DNA of 64,000 nucleotides, taken from positions 62,001 through 126,000 of the forward strand of contig NZ_FOCT01000008.1 of NCBI RefSeq assembly GCF_900110185.1, given 5' to 3'. The notes beneath the pieces are model-generated. The model saw nothing but the letters and a program-made list of their open reading frames with translations, had not been told where the DNA came from and did no database searches. The position numbers and the translations under genes were made by a program. Origin of the DNA: Nitrosospira multiformis. Its GTDB lineage: Bacteria > Pseudomonadota > Gammaproteobacteria > Burkholderiales > Nitrosomonadaceae. Positions 27,416-36,543 of the stretch are shown one piece after another (the first letter of the stretch is position 1; every line of letters starts with the position of its first letter).

Positions 27416-29605
27416 ATGAAAATTGTATATCCCATATTGCCGAAGCTGCACGAACTCATCTTCGTTAAACTGGCTCCATTTTTAAAAAAGAAACTTTTAC
27501 AGTCTTTTTTATTCAGCTTCGATTCGAAGAAGCTGTATCAAAACAATCACTGGTCTGCCAGAGATTTCCAGCCCAAAGTATCTATCATTGTACCGAACTA
27601 TAACCATGCTGACTTCCTCCGGCAACGGTTGAGTTCCATTTATCAGCAAAGATATTCAAATATCGAGATCATCCTTTTGGATGATGCATCAACCGACGGA
27701 AGTCAAGACATCCTCGAAGAATATCGAAAGCGTCATCCCAAAGTAACGAAGTGTGCCTTCAATAAGGAAAATTCTGGTAGCGCTTTTAACCAGTGGCAGC
27801 GGGGTTTTGATTTAGCCACAGGGGATCTGGTTTGGATAGCCGAAAGTGATGATTACTGTTCAGAAAATTTTCTGGAAGAACTCATTAAATATTTTGTGAA
27901 TCAGGCAGTGATGCTTGCATATTGCCGAAGTGTATTCATAGAAGGATCATCTGCCAAACCGGTATGGAGCATCGAAGAATACCTGGCAGAAGTCGACGCC
28001 AATTTATGGCGTAAGCCCTTTGTAATGTCAGCGCATCATTTAGTCAATAAGGCGTGGGCGATAAAAAATATTGTGCCAAACGTCAGCAGCGCCGTTTTTC
28101 GCCATCCAGGAAAACTTGAATTGCTGGGCGACAACATTTGGAAGCAAATGAGAATATGCGGAGACTGGATATTTTATCTGCATCTTGTACGAGGTGGTCT
28201 GATTGCCTACACACCGAAAGCTATAAATTACTACCGTCTCCATGAAAACAACACTTCACGAAACACGTATAGCAGCGACATCTATTATCATGAGCATGAG
28301 CTGGTTGCAAACGAGCTTCTAAGTTTGTACCGCGTGGATAAAGATGTGTTTGAACGCCAAAAGCAGGTTTTGCAGTCCCAGTGGCGTACCTTTCGTACGG
28401 ATTATTCAGAAGTCTCGTTTGGAAACTGCTATAGCTTTGAGCGTATCCGACGTCTGGCTGTATCGCGGAAGCCAAATGTGCTCATGGCCTCATTTGCATT
28501 GACAGCAGGAGGCGGAGAGACCTTCCCTATTAAGCTAGCCAATATGCTGAAAGCAACAGGGTATGGGGTAACCTTTCTTAACTGCGGAAGAGCTCCGACT
28601 GAAGCAGGTGTGCGCGGAATGTTGCGCAAAGATATCCCGCTTTTGGAAGTGGACAGTCTCGAGAAGCTTGAAACAATATTTGATGATATGGGTATCGAAA
28701 TTATCCACTCGCATCACGGGTGGGTAGATGCAAATATCTGCCATTTCCTGAAACCTGATTCCAATGCCAAGCTGATTGTCACTACGCACGGCATGTATGA
28801 GACTGTCCCTCCAGTCGAATTGGCACAAGTTTTACCTCTCTTGAAAAAGCGGGTCAGTAAATTCGTCTACCTTTCGGATAAAAACCTTGCGCCATTTATT
28901 TCCCATGGGTTTGATACAGATGGTTTTGTCCGTATCGATAATGCTGTGGACATTAGTCCGATAATGCCTGTACCTCGATCAGAGCTGGGGGTTCCGGAAG
29001 ATGCGTTTTTGATTTGTGTAGTGAGTAGAGCAATTCCGGAGAAGGGTTGGAAAGAAGGCATCGAAGCTGTGAAATTAGCAAGGAAAATCAGCGGAAAGGA
29101 CATTCATTTACTCCTGATCGGTGCAGGACCGGAATATGATCGACTAAGGCCAGTTGTCAAAGACAGCTTCATTCACTTCCTAGGGTTTCGTCCAAATACG
29201 CGGGATTATTTTGCAACATCTGACCTCGGTTTTCTTCCCTCGCGCTTTACCGGAGAAAGCTTTCCTCTCGTACTGATCGAATGCCTCCACTCCAACCGTC
29301 CCATGCTGGCGAGTAATGTTGGGGAAATTAAAAAAATGCTGGCCACTGGGAAGGGAACCGCTGGCACAGTATTTAATCTTGAAAATCAGGATATCCCGAT
29401 TGCTGGCGTTGCTGAAACGATTGCGGCGTATGCGGAGAAAACTGATTTCTACCTTGGTCACCTTCTGAGTGTTCCAGAAGCGGCACAAAAGTTTGACCCG
29501 GCAATTATGTTAAGGCGCTATGAAAAGGTTTATCTTGAGGTGTTCGACGGAACTTTTGGCTCTGAAGGAAATACGGCAGAAGTTAAAAAACGAGATCGGT
29601 ATTAG
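27416..29605 (+). CDS. Two-domain glycosyltransferase (GT2 + GT4)
   Basis: A 729-aa protein. The N-terminal GT2 domain (about residues 55-280) has VSIIVPNYNHADFLRQRLSS, LLDDASTDGSQ and the metal-binding-type VWIAESDDY. The C-terminal GT4 domain (about 355-700) has SFALTAGGGETFPIKLANML, AIPEKGWKEGIEAV, LLLIGAGPEYDRL and FTGESFPLVLIECLHSNRPM. Two linked transferases in one chain probably add successive sugars to the growing polysaccharide. ATG 27416 follows a GGGG site. The gene is AT-rich, like its neighbours in this locus, suggesting transfer. Confidence 0.9.
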   Translation: MKIVYPILPKLHELIFVKLAPFLKKKLLQSFLFSFDSKKLYQNNHWSARDFQPKVSIIVPNYNHADFLRQRLSSIYQQRYSNIEIILLDDASTDGSQDILEEYRKRHPKVTKCAFNKENSGSAFNQWQRGFDLATGDLVWIAESDDYCSENFLEELIKYFVNQAVMLAYCRSVFIEGSSAKPVWSIEEYLAEVDANLWRKPFVMSAHHLVNKAWAIKNIVPNVSSAVFRHPGKLELLGDNIWKQMRICGDWIFYLHLVRGGLIAYTPKAINYYRLHENNTSRNTYSSDIYYHEHELVANELLSLYRVDKDVFERQKQVLQSQWRTFRTDYSEVSFGNCYSFERIRRLAVSRKPNVLMASFALTAGGGETFPIKLANMLKATGYGVTFLNCGRAPTEAGVRGMLRKDIPLLEVDSLEKLETIFDDMGIEIIHSHHGWVDANICHFLKPDSNAKLIVTTHGMYETVPPVELAQVLPLLKKRVSKFVYLSDKNLAPFISHGFDTDGFVRIDNAVDISPIMPVPRSELGVPEDAFLICVVSRAIPEKGWKEGIEAVKLARKISGKDIHLLLIGAGPEYDRLRPVVKDSFIHFLGFRPNTRDYFATSDLGFLPSRFTGESFPLVLIECLHSNRPMLASNVGEIKKMLATGKGTAGTVFNLENQDIPIAGVAETIAAYAEKTDFYLGHLLSVPEAAQKFDPAIMLRRYEKVYLEVFDGTFGSEGNTAEVKKRDRY

Positions 29606-29656
29606 AAATCTGATTATTAGGAAGACGTGAAAAACCGTAAGCATTAAACAGACGAG

Positions 29657-30427
29657 ATGAGAGTTTATCCAATTGCCGAGAGAAACTTTAACCGTTTAGA
29701 GAGCTTCACTTCCAGATATGGTTTCGTTGGAGTATGTTCAGTTTGTGGTCACCCGAGCTATTTTGGTAAGTTTCTGAATAACCATAGGGGATTGGGTTGC
29801 TGCATATTATGTAAAGCAAGCAATAGAAAGAGGAAGTTAGGTTTTGTACTGCGAATGATTCTTAACTTCCAAGATTTCGGCAAAATAACGCCCGACAAGC
29901 AGATTTTGAATGCCGAGGCGTAAGGCGGATTGCATGATTGCCTTAAACACAATGTTAACTATGTCTTATGTGAGTATTTTGGCAGAAAAATAAGTCTGGG
30001 AGATATTGTCAATGGGATACTAAACGTAGATCTCGCACATTCGCACTTTGAGGGAAATACATTTGATGTCGTAATGACAAGGGATGTTTTCGAGCCTATT
30101 CCAGATCCTTACAAGGCATTCAAAGAGCTTTATAGAATATTAAAGCTGGGAGGAGTTCACATTTTTACCGTCTCCTTTTATCAAACGGATTATTTCGATG
30201 AGAAAAGAGCAGAAATAATTGATGGCGAAGTTATTTATCATATGGAACCAATTTATCACCTGGATCCGTTAAATTCTAGTGGCATACTCGTATACAATAT
30301 TTTTTCCTTGGAAATGTTACTGAAATTAGCTCAACTCGGATTCCGCACTACGATGCATAAACTCTACGACATCCGCTATGGAATACTCGGTAATAATGGA
30401 CTCGTTTTCGAGAGCAAGAAAATTTAG
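29657..30427 (+). pseudogene. SAM-dependent methyltransferase with in-frame nonsense codon
   Basis: The frame runs from ATG 29657 through a zinc-ribbon-like part (VCSVCGHPSYFG, CCILCKASNRKRK), is interrupted by TAA at 29921, and continues in the same frame to TAG at 30425. The second half has the methyltransferase blocks FDVVMTRDVFEPIPDPYKAF and LKLGGVHIFTVSFYQT. Only one codon is at fault (CAA to TAA would do it); no frameshift is needed. The complete product would have about 256 residues. Unless the stop is read through or the second half is initiated at TTG 29930, the enzyme is lost. Confidence 0.8.
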
Positions 30428-30464
30428 GACACGATTTCCTTCTATTCAGAATGATCATTAATGA

Positions 30465-31367
30465 ATGATTGGAAACCCATTAAGCTCATCTATTCCTATC
30501 TGGCTCAACAGACTGTCGCGCCAGATATACAGAAATCTACCGTTACCTTGGTATTTCAAGAATCGACTCAAGGACATATACCTAAGGCGTCCCGGCGCTT
30601 GGATCGCACTTACCAAGAATACTTTCCAACTTGATCGTAATCCTGACGCTCTGCCTTCTGTAGCCGCGAACGCGTGCCAGTATGATCAGGCGCAGCGGTG
30701 GATATTGGTAGTGGGTTCGTCAGTGCTTCCGACCGATGAGGATAACAACGCTCATCCCGTGCTGGCGATCCTTCATCTCCTGCAAGAAATGGAGTTCCAT
30801 ATCACCTTTGTTTCGGACTCAGACGACTTGCTTCACAAGGAAGCACTTGAAAAACAAGGTATTCACTTTCTCCACGGACTCGATGCGGCTCCTCTCCATC
30901 TGAAGGCCGAGGGGGGAAAATATCATCATGTGCTGTTATATGGATCGGTCACAGCGTTCCGGCACTTACCCTACGTGCGAGCATACGCTCCCTATTCAAG
31001 GGTTATCTATTGGATGACCAATCCGCAACCCACTATTCGTCCCGCCGATTCCGCTTTTCCCGAGGACAACATCGAACTTCATCGATTCGAGCTTTTCAAC
31101 ACCGCCTGCGCGGACCTCGTACTCGTAGCGGCGGATGATAATGAAGAAGATAATCTTTTTGGGGTGCAACCTGAAACAAAAATCGCCTTGGTGCCAAGTT
31201 TCCCTACTCTTCACTCTGATAATAGAACCCGGGAGCAGTGGGCCGATATCTTTTCAGCACCCGGCACGCCGCTCCTTGATTGGAGTATTGGAAGCAACGA
31301 AGCTAAACTCCCAACTTTTCCAAGAGATGGAGAGCGCAGCTCCACCACTTTGGGAAGTGCAATATGA
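30465..31367 (+). CDS. Glycosyltransferase-like protein, probably truncated
   Basis: A 300-aa protein in the polysaccharide locus. The middle part resembles the N-terminal Rossmann half of GT-B enzymes (RWILVVGSSVLPTDEDNNAH, LLQEMEFHITFVSDSDDLLH, YHHVLLYGSVTAFRHLPYVR), but the nucleotide-sugar-binding half is missing. The last 24 residues look non-coding, whereas another frame there reads LFQEMESAAPPLWEVQYEQL, so a frameshift near 31300 is possible. The stop overlaps the next ATG as ATGA. Confidence in a working enzyme is low. Confidence 0.6.
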   Translation: MIGNPLSSSIPIWLNRLSRQIYRNLPLPWYFKNRLKDIYLRRPGAWIALTKNTFQLDRNPDALPSVAANACQYDQAQRWILVVGSSVLPTDEDNNAHPVLAILHLLQEMEFHITFVSDSDDLLHKEALEKQGIHFLHGLDAAPLHLKAEGGKYHHVLLYGSVTAFRHLPYVRAYAPYSRVIYWMTNPQPTIRPADSAFPEDNIELHRFELFNTACADLVLVAADDNEEDNLFGVQPETKIALVPSFPTLHSDNRTREQWADIFSAPGTPLLDWSIGSNEAKLPTFPRDGERSSTTLGSAI

Positions 31368-32101
31368 ACAGTTGGGAAGAGACACCCCGGCAGATGTTAA
31401 GGGTACTCATAGCCGGAGTATATCTTGCCGACAAGGAGAACCTCGCTGTCGGCATCACCCGGGAATTTTCTGGCAGCAAGCACTGGGAGGTCGAGCAGCA
31501 ATGGATATCACTGGGAAAAAACCTGCCAAAACCCGAAATGGCGCCTCTCACCGTGCAAAGATTCGAGACGCCTGTACCCAAATTCCTGTTGCTGAATCAG
31601 CTCTTAAAGACAGTCGATCTGTACGATTTCGAATACGTCATTATCAGTGATGACGACATCGTTCTACCGCTGGGTTTCCTCGATTCCTATCTTGCGTGGG
31701 TGTCGCACTATGATTTCGCTATTGCGCAACCCGCAAGAACACATGACAGCTATATTGATCATCCATTTGTGGAGCAACTCGATGGAATCGATGCCCGCTG
31801 GACTCGTTTTGTCGAAATCGGGCCTTTATTCTCCTTACATCGCAGCGCCTTTGACTACATTCTGCCTTTTGATGAGGCAAGTCCCATGGGCTGGGGCAAT
31901 GATTTTGTATGGCCGGTTTTAGCTGAGAAACACAGTCTTAAAATGGGAATCGTCGATGCCGTGCCGGTTGCCCACAGCTTGCGCAAACCGGTGGCGTATT
32001 ACGATCATGCGTCGGCTGCAAAGACCATGAACGATTACCTCTCGAGGAGGCCGCATCTACCTAAAAAAGATGCGTTCTTCATACTCGAATCCTATGCCTG
32101 A
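31364..32101 (+). CDS. GT-A-type glycosyltransferase-like protein
   Basis: A 245-aa protein without clear family name. It has an acid motif ISDDDIVLPLGFLDSYL of the kind that binds metal-nucleotide-sugar in GT-A enzymes, then SHYDFAIAQPARTHDS, PLFSLHRSAFDYILPF and MGWGNDFVWPVLAEK. The early block VLIAGVYLADKENLAVGITR may place a substrate. It starts at ATG 31364, overlapping the previous stop; ATG 31394 is an alternative. It likely adds a sugar in the surface polysaccharide. Confidence 0.75.
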   Translation: MNSWEETPRQMLRVLIAGVYLADKENLAVGITREFSGSKHWEVEQQWISLGKNLPKPEMAPLTVQRFETPVPKFLLLNQLLKTVDLYDFEYVIISDDDIVLPLGFLDSYLAWVSHYDFAIAQPARTHDSYIDHPFVEQLDGIDARWTRFVEIGPLFSLHRSAFDYILPFDEASPMGWGNDFVWPVLAEKHSLKMGIVDAVPVAHSLRKPVAYYDHASAAKTMNDYLSRRPHLPKKDAFFILESYA

Positions 32102-33092
32102 CCGCTCCCTTTCCACAGAACATAGTGCGACAGTACCGTTACTGAGCGTAGTAATCTGTACCTACAACCGCGCACCGCTATTGGCTCAGGTGCTGGAAAG
32201 CCTGTGTGGACAAACGCTGCCTGCAGAGCGTTTCGAAGTCGTAATAATAAACGACGGATCACCCGACAATACGGAGGCTGTAGCGGATAGCTACGCTAAA
32301 AAACTCCCCCTGCGCTACTTTTATCAGCGCAATGCCGGATTAGCCAGTGCGAAGAATCACGGCCTTTTTGCCAGCCGGGGTGATCTCGTTTTTTTTATGG
32401 ATGACGACGACGTTGCCACCGAAACCCTCCTAGAAGAGCATGTCAAAACGCACCTGAAATTTTCGGCTCAACATTACGCAGTACTAGGTTACACCGCTCT
32501 CGACCCGGAGATCAGGCAGAATCCGCTTATGCATTTCGTCACCGAAGTAGGTTGTTTTTTGTTCTCCTACCCCTCTCTGAAGGATGGAGATATTCTCGAT
32601 TACTCTTATTTCTGGGGGGGGCGTTCCTCCTGCAAACGCTCCTTCTTGCTGGAGCATGGCGTATTCAATCCCGTTTTCCGCTTTGGCGCAGAGGATATCG
32701 AACTGGGCTATCGGCTTTCGAAGCACGGATTGCGGGTAATTTACAACAAGAACGCTGTGTCCATCATGGTCAGGAAGATAGATTTCGATGCTTTCTGCCA
32801 TCGGCTGGAACGCCAGGGGTCCTCCAATTACGTCATGAGTAGGCTTCACTCGGAGCCGGAAATTCAGCGATGGGCAGAAACCGTCGATCTGGATAAAAAC
32901 TGGGCAATGATAAACGGGCACTATGATGTCATCGTCAAATCAGCCCGTCATCTGGATTCGATTGCCAACCTGAAACTGGCTGCGGGTTTCGATCTCGATG
33001 ACGAAACCCGGAATCTCACCTATCGGGGATACTGGGCAGCCTTTAAGGCGTGCAAGCTGAAAGGAATTGTGAAAAAGAGAAACCTTGCGTGA
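32094..33092 (+). CDS. Family 2 glycosyltransferase
   Basis: A 332-aa GT2 enzyme. LLSVVICTYNRAPLLAQVLE opens the nucleotide-binding fold, NDGSPDNTEAVADSY follows, and DLVFFMDDDDVATETLLEEH carries the metal-binding DxD. The acceptor half has GGRSSCKRSFLLEHGVFN and FGAEDIELGYRLSKHG. ATG 32094 overlaps the previous stop by 8 bp; ATG 32070, further inside that gene, is possible. Probably a sugar transferase of the polysaccharide pathway. Confidence 0.9.
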   Translation: MPDRSLSTEHSATVPLLSVVICTYNRAPLLAQVLESLCGQTLPAERFEVVIINDGSPDNTEAVADSYAKKLPLRYFYQRNAGLASAKNHGLFASRGDLVFFMDDDDVATETLLEEHVKTHLKFSAQHYAVLGYTALDPEIRQNPLMHFVTEVGCFLFSYPSLKDGDILDYSYFWGGRSSCKRSFLLEHGVFNPVFRFGAEDIELGYRLSKHGLRVIYNKNAVSIMVRKIDFDAFCHRLERQGSSNYVMSRLHSEPEIQRWAETVDLDKNWAMINGHYDVIVKSARHLDSIANLKLAAGFDLDDETRNLTYRGYWAAFKACKLKGIVKKRNLA

Positions 33093-33206
33093 TGAATAGC
33101 GCGGAAGGCATCGTCATCGTGACACGCAGTGAGGCATAAGGAATATTCCTTTACAATTTCTGAAAATACTTTCGATGTCACTGTACCCCCAGGATAAGCA
33201 AAACTT

Positions 33207-34628
33207 TTGCCCGCCCCCAGCACTAAAATTCGAAAATTAGCGGATAGCTACGCTCGTATCACGGCAGTAGCAGGATATTTCCGGCAGCACCCGGAAGTTC
33301 TAAAAGGATATTTCTCGTTCGCGCGAAAACTGGGCCTGCTAAACGCCTTATCACGCTTTAGCAAGAGCCTCAGGCAAGGTGGAGCTCGCCGTATACTTGC
33401 CCCGCAGGTTGGAACTATGCAATTGCGGTTGCGGCCAAATTCCGATGATATCGTCATTATCCTGGTCATGCCTTGCCAGCTCAGCGCAGCAAACCGGATC
33501 GCGAATGCATTATCCCGTGCTGGAATCGCTTCGAGGATCGTCCAAGGACCCTCTCCAGAGAGTTGTGATGAGCGCACCCATTTTGTCATCAACGCTCCAG
33601 CGTTTGCGCATCTTCCCGCTTTTTATATTGCTGTTCAAGTGGAGGATTCAAGCAAGGCGAACCTGTTTACTGAAGCCTACCTGCAAATCCTGCAAAATGC
33701 GTCTGCCATTCTCGACTACTCAACCGCAAATATTGCCTTTCTCTCGCGCAAGGGCCTCGATCCACGCCGGATTTTCTATCTTCCCCTGGATGACTGCCCG
33801 GACAACACGGATTACTTCTTCTACCGATTCCTGTTGGCGACGGACAGTATTTCGTTCGAGGAATTTTGGCATCTTGCAGGCCACAAAACCGAATTGCCAA
33901 GCGACACCATCTGCCTTAGCCTGCCAGAATATGTCGAGCGTACGGAAGGCTTCGCCAGGGATAACAGATTTGGTTTTTCGGCTTTCCCCGGCCTGCGCCA
34001 TACGCACAGCTGGCTCGGCTGCGCGATGAGCTACAAGTACCTCATCATGCTCGCACGCCAGCAAGGATTGCGGCAGATCATGATCTGTGAAGACGATGTC
34101 GAGTTTCCCCCCGATTTCGAGATGCGGTGGCAGGGCATCAGGGAATACCTGGAGAATTCCCCCATTAACTGGGATATATTTTCCGGCCTGATAGCCGATC
34201 TCGATAAAGAGGCCGATGTGCTTGGCCTATACCAATTCCGGGATGAGCAGTTCGTAGCCATCAATAAATTGATGAGCATGGTTTTCAATGTTTACAGTGA
34301 ACGCGTCTACGATACGATTGCGCGATGGGATGAAAATAACCACGACGTGACTACGAACACGATAGATCGCTATCTTGAAAGACGCGGTTCCTTGAGCATA
34401 CTCACCGTCGACCCGTTTCTGGTCGGGCACAAGGAGTCTCAGCAATCCACCATCTGGGGCGTTGAAAACACCCACTACACTCCTCTCATCAAAGCCAGTA
34501 ATCAATTATTGAAGGAAAAGATTCTCACCTACAAGAAAGTTGCCAGCGTCCCAAACTCACGCACGAGTATCAGGACCCCTCTATGTGACGCCAATACAAC
34601 ACCCCCACACCGGGAGCAGGAGTTGTAG
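33207..34628 (+). CDS. GT25-like glycosyltransferase
   Basis: A 473-aa protein starting at a TTG; an AGGA lies 12-15 bp upstream and no better start is seen. The C-terminal half resembles LPS glycosyltransferase family 25: GLRHTHSWLGCAMSYKYLIM, then LRQIMICEDDVEFPPDF with the ED-D motif, and a distal VDPFLVGHKES. The N-terminal 220 residues look like a separate Rossmann-like domain (DDIVIILVMPCQLSAANRIA, SRIVQGPSPES), making this a probable two-domain protein. It should act in outer-core or O-chain assembly. Confidence 0.8.
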   Translation: MPAPSTKIRKLADSYARITAVAGYFRQHPEVLKGYFSFARKLGLLNALSRFSKSLRQGGARRILAPQVGTMQLRLRPNSDDIVIILVMPCQLSAANRIANALSRAGIASRIVQGPSPESCDERTHFVINAPAFAHLPAFYIAVQVEDSSKANLFTEAYLQILQNASAILDYSTANIAFLSRKGLDPRRIFYLPLDDCPDNTDYFFYRFLLATDSISFEEFWHLAGHKTELPSDTICLSLPEYVERTEGFARDNRFGFSAFPGLRHTHSWLGCAMSYKYLIMLARQQGLRQIMICEDDVEFPPDFEMRWQGIREYLENSPINWDIFSGLIADLDKEADVLGLYQFRDEQFVAINKLMSMVFNVYSERVYDTIARWDENNHDVTTNTIDRYLERRGSLSILTVDPFLVGHKESQQSTIWGVENTHYTPLIKASNQLLKEKILTYKKVASVPNSRTSIRTPLCDANTTPPHREQEL

Positions 34629-34757
34629 ATGGGCAATCCAACATTCCCCGAGATGGAACTTGAGCAAATGCAGCGATCAGTCGCGCTGCTGTTCTTGATT
34701 GTTGCCTACGAAACCGATCATAATCAGACTAGATAATCTGACCAGTTAGGGGAATCA

Positions 34758-35036
34758 ATGCGTTCAAGCCAATGGCGGCTTCAGGATGCAAAAACACAAT
34801 TTAGCCAGCTAGTGGATGCGGCTTTGCGGGGTGAACCGCAGCATATTACCCGTAGCGGCAAGCCGGCAGTGGTCGTTCTCTCCGAGGAAGCGTTCGAATC
34901 TCTGCAACGTAGTGCACATGTGGCAGCTCCCGGCTTTGTCGCTCACCTGCTGGCGATACCCAAGCAGAAGGAAGGAGAAGACGAAGCCGATATCGATCGT
35001 GCTTCTCCGGCACTGCGGGACGTGGATTTCTCATGA
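34758..35036 (+). CDS. Phd/YefM-family antitoxin
   Basis: A 92-aa antitoxin. The N-terminal Phd/YefM fold shows WRLQDAKTQFSQLVDAALRG, RSGKPAVVVLSEEAFESL; the C-terminal tail, which would wrap the toxin, is acidic (EGEDEADIDRASP). A GGGGA site precedes the ATG. It overlaps by 4 bp the start of a ruined VapC gene, so it is now an antitoxin without its own toxin; it may still repress its promoter or counter related toxins elsewhere. Confidence 0.9.
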   Translation: MRSSQWRLQDAKTQFSQLVDAALRGEPQHITRSGKPAVVVLSEEAFESLQRSAHVAAPGFVAHLLAIPKQKEGEDEADIDRASPALRDVDFS

Positions 35037-35438
35037 TCCTCCTGGGCACGGTTGTTCTTTCAGAACTCCGCAAACGTGACACATCTCCTCAGGTCATTCG
35101 CTGGCTCAAGGGTTATCAGGACACTGATTTGTTTCTAAGTGTTGTAAGTATTGGCGAATCGAACGCGGCATCGAAAAGAAACGAACCGCCGACCCCGCGT
35201 TCGCCGCATTACTCACGCGATGGATTGAAGATTTATTGCTTCTCTACGGCGACCGCGTATTACCGGTTACATCCACTATAGCCCGGCGTTGGGGAAACCT
35301 TTCAGCCCGGTTAGGAAATGATAGTGCTGATTTGTTGATTGCGCGACAGCCCTGACTCATGGTCTGAAGGTTGCTACCAGGAATGTTCAACATTTTGCCC
35401 CGACAGGGGTGGATGTGATTAACCCATTTGAAGCTTGA
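35033..35438 (+). pseudogene. VapC-type PIN-domain toxin, decayed
   Basis: Frame one encodes ILLGTVVLSELRKRDTSPQV to about 35155, where the normal family sequence is ILLDTNVLSELRK; thus the first catalytic Asp is Gly and Asn is Val. The continuation is found in a second frame (IERGIEKKRTADPAFAALLT, GNDSADLLIA), and then a third (ALTHGLKVATRNVQHFAPTG). The breaks are explained by two 1-bp deletions, near 35157 and 35346. Toxin activity is surely gone. Confidence 0.85.
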
Positions 35439-35587
35439 TTCAAAAATCGTACTTCAGGAGCATAATCACCCTCATGGTTGCTTGTGTCGCGCACATAGTG
35501 GCTTTCCTTCAATAAAGCAGATAAAGGATTTATGCGGCTTAGATTTTGAAGGAAGAAGGGTTTTACGCGGAAGAACTGCCAGGCGAG

Positions 35588-36496
35588 ATGGATGATAATT
35601 CGAATCCCCTTTGCATCTCAGTCGTAATCGTCAATTACAATGCCGGGCAGACCCTGGTGGACTGTGTTGAATCGGCACTGTCACAGGTGACTGAAGTGCT
35701 GATAGTGGACAACGCTTCCTCGGATCGAAGCCTCGAACTCTGCACGGGACAATTTCCCACCGAACCGAAACTCAGGGTTATCCGCAATACAGCTAATCTC
35801 GGTTTTGCCGCAGCCTGCAACATCGGGGCCAAAGCTGCTTGCGAGCCTCATGTTTTGTTTCTCAATCCCGATTGCATCCTGAGTAAAAATTCATTACCGC
35901 GTCTGCTCCATGTATTGGAAATGAGCCCTCAGGCCGGTATGGCGGGTGGACTTTTAACTAATCAGGATGGGACCGAGCAGGCAGGAGGACGCCGTGCCGT
36001 ACCGACACCCTGGCGCTCCCTTGTGCGTGCCTTTGGCTTGTACCGCCTCGAGCGTTACTGGCCCCGGCTGTTTTTTGATTTTCACCTGCACAAGCAGTCT
36101 TTACCGCCGGGGCCACTCGAAGTGGAGGCTATTTCCGGGGCACTCATGCTGGTGCGGCAGGAGGCAATCCGGGACGTTGGCTCATGGGATGAGGGTTATT
36201 TTCTTCACTGCGAGGACCTCGATTGGTGCATGCGCTTCCGGGAAAAAGGCTGGAAGATACTTTTCGTGCCTGATGCGCCGGTAGTGCACCATAAGGGAAC
36301 ATGCAGCAGATCCCGGCCGATATTCGTGGAATGGCACAAGCACAGGGGAATGATGCGCTTCTATCGCAAGTTCTTCCGGCAGGAATATCCCGGCGCTTTG
36401 ATGTGGCTGGTAGCAGCGGGAATATGGTTGCGTTTCGGGGCGATAGCCGCAATTTATTGCATGCAGTATATGGGGAGACTGGCGCAATCAAGGTGA
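35588..36496 (+). CDS. Family 2 glycosyltransferase (rhamnosyltransferase-like)
   Basis: A 302-aa GT2 enzyme (from ATG 35588 with AGG nearby; an in-frame TTG at 35546 is an alternative). Motifs: ISVVIVNYNAGQTLVDCVES, VDNASSDRSLELC, NLGFAAACNIGAKAA, VLFLNPDCILSKNSL with the DxD-like site, and YFLHCEDLDWCMRFREKGW. The C-terminus carries a membrane-associated helix (YPGALMWLVAAGIWLRFGAI). This subgroup resembles rhamnosyltransferases. It is the last transferase of the locus. Confidence 0.92.
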   Translation: MDDNSNPLCISVVIVNYNAGQTLVDCVESALSQVTEVLIVDNASSDRSLELCTGQFPTEPKLRVIRNTANLGFAAACNIGAKAACEPHVLFLNPDCILSKNSLPRLLHVLEMSPQAGMAGGLLTNQDGTEQAGGRRAVPTPWRSLVRAFGLYRLERYWPRLFFDFHLHKQSLPPGPLEVEAISGALMLVRQEAIRDVGSWDEGYFLHCEDLDWCMRFREKGWKILFVPDAPVVHHKGTCSRSRPIFVEWHKHRGMMRFYRKFFRQEYPGALMWLVAAGIWLRFGAIAAIYCMQYMGRLAQSR

Positions 36497-36543
36497 GATC
36501 TACAGTCTGTTTCCAGGACCTTTTCTGATCCCGATTCAATCCT

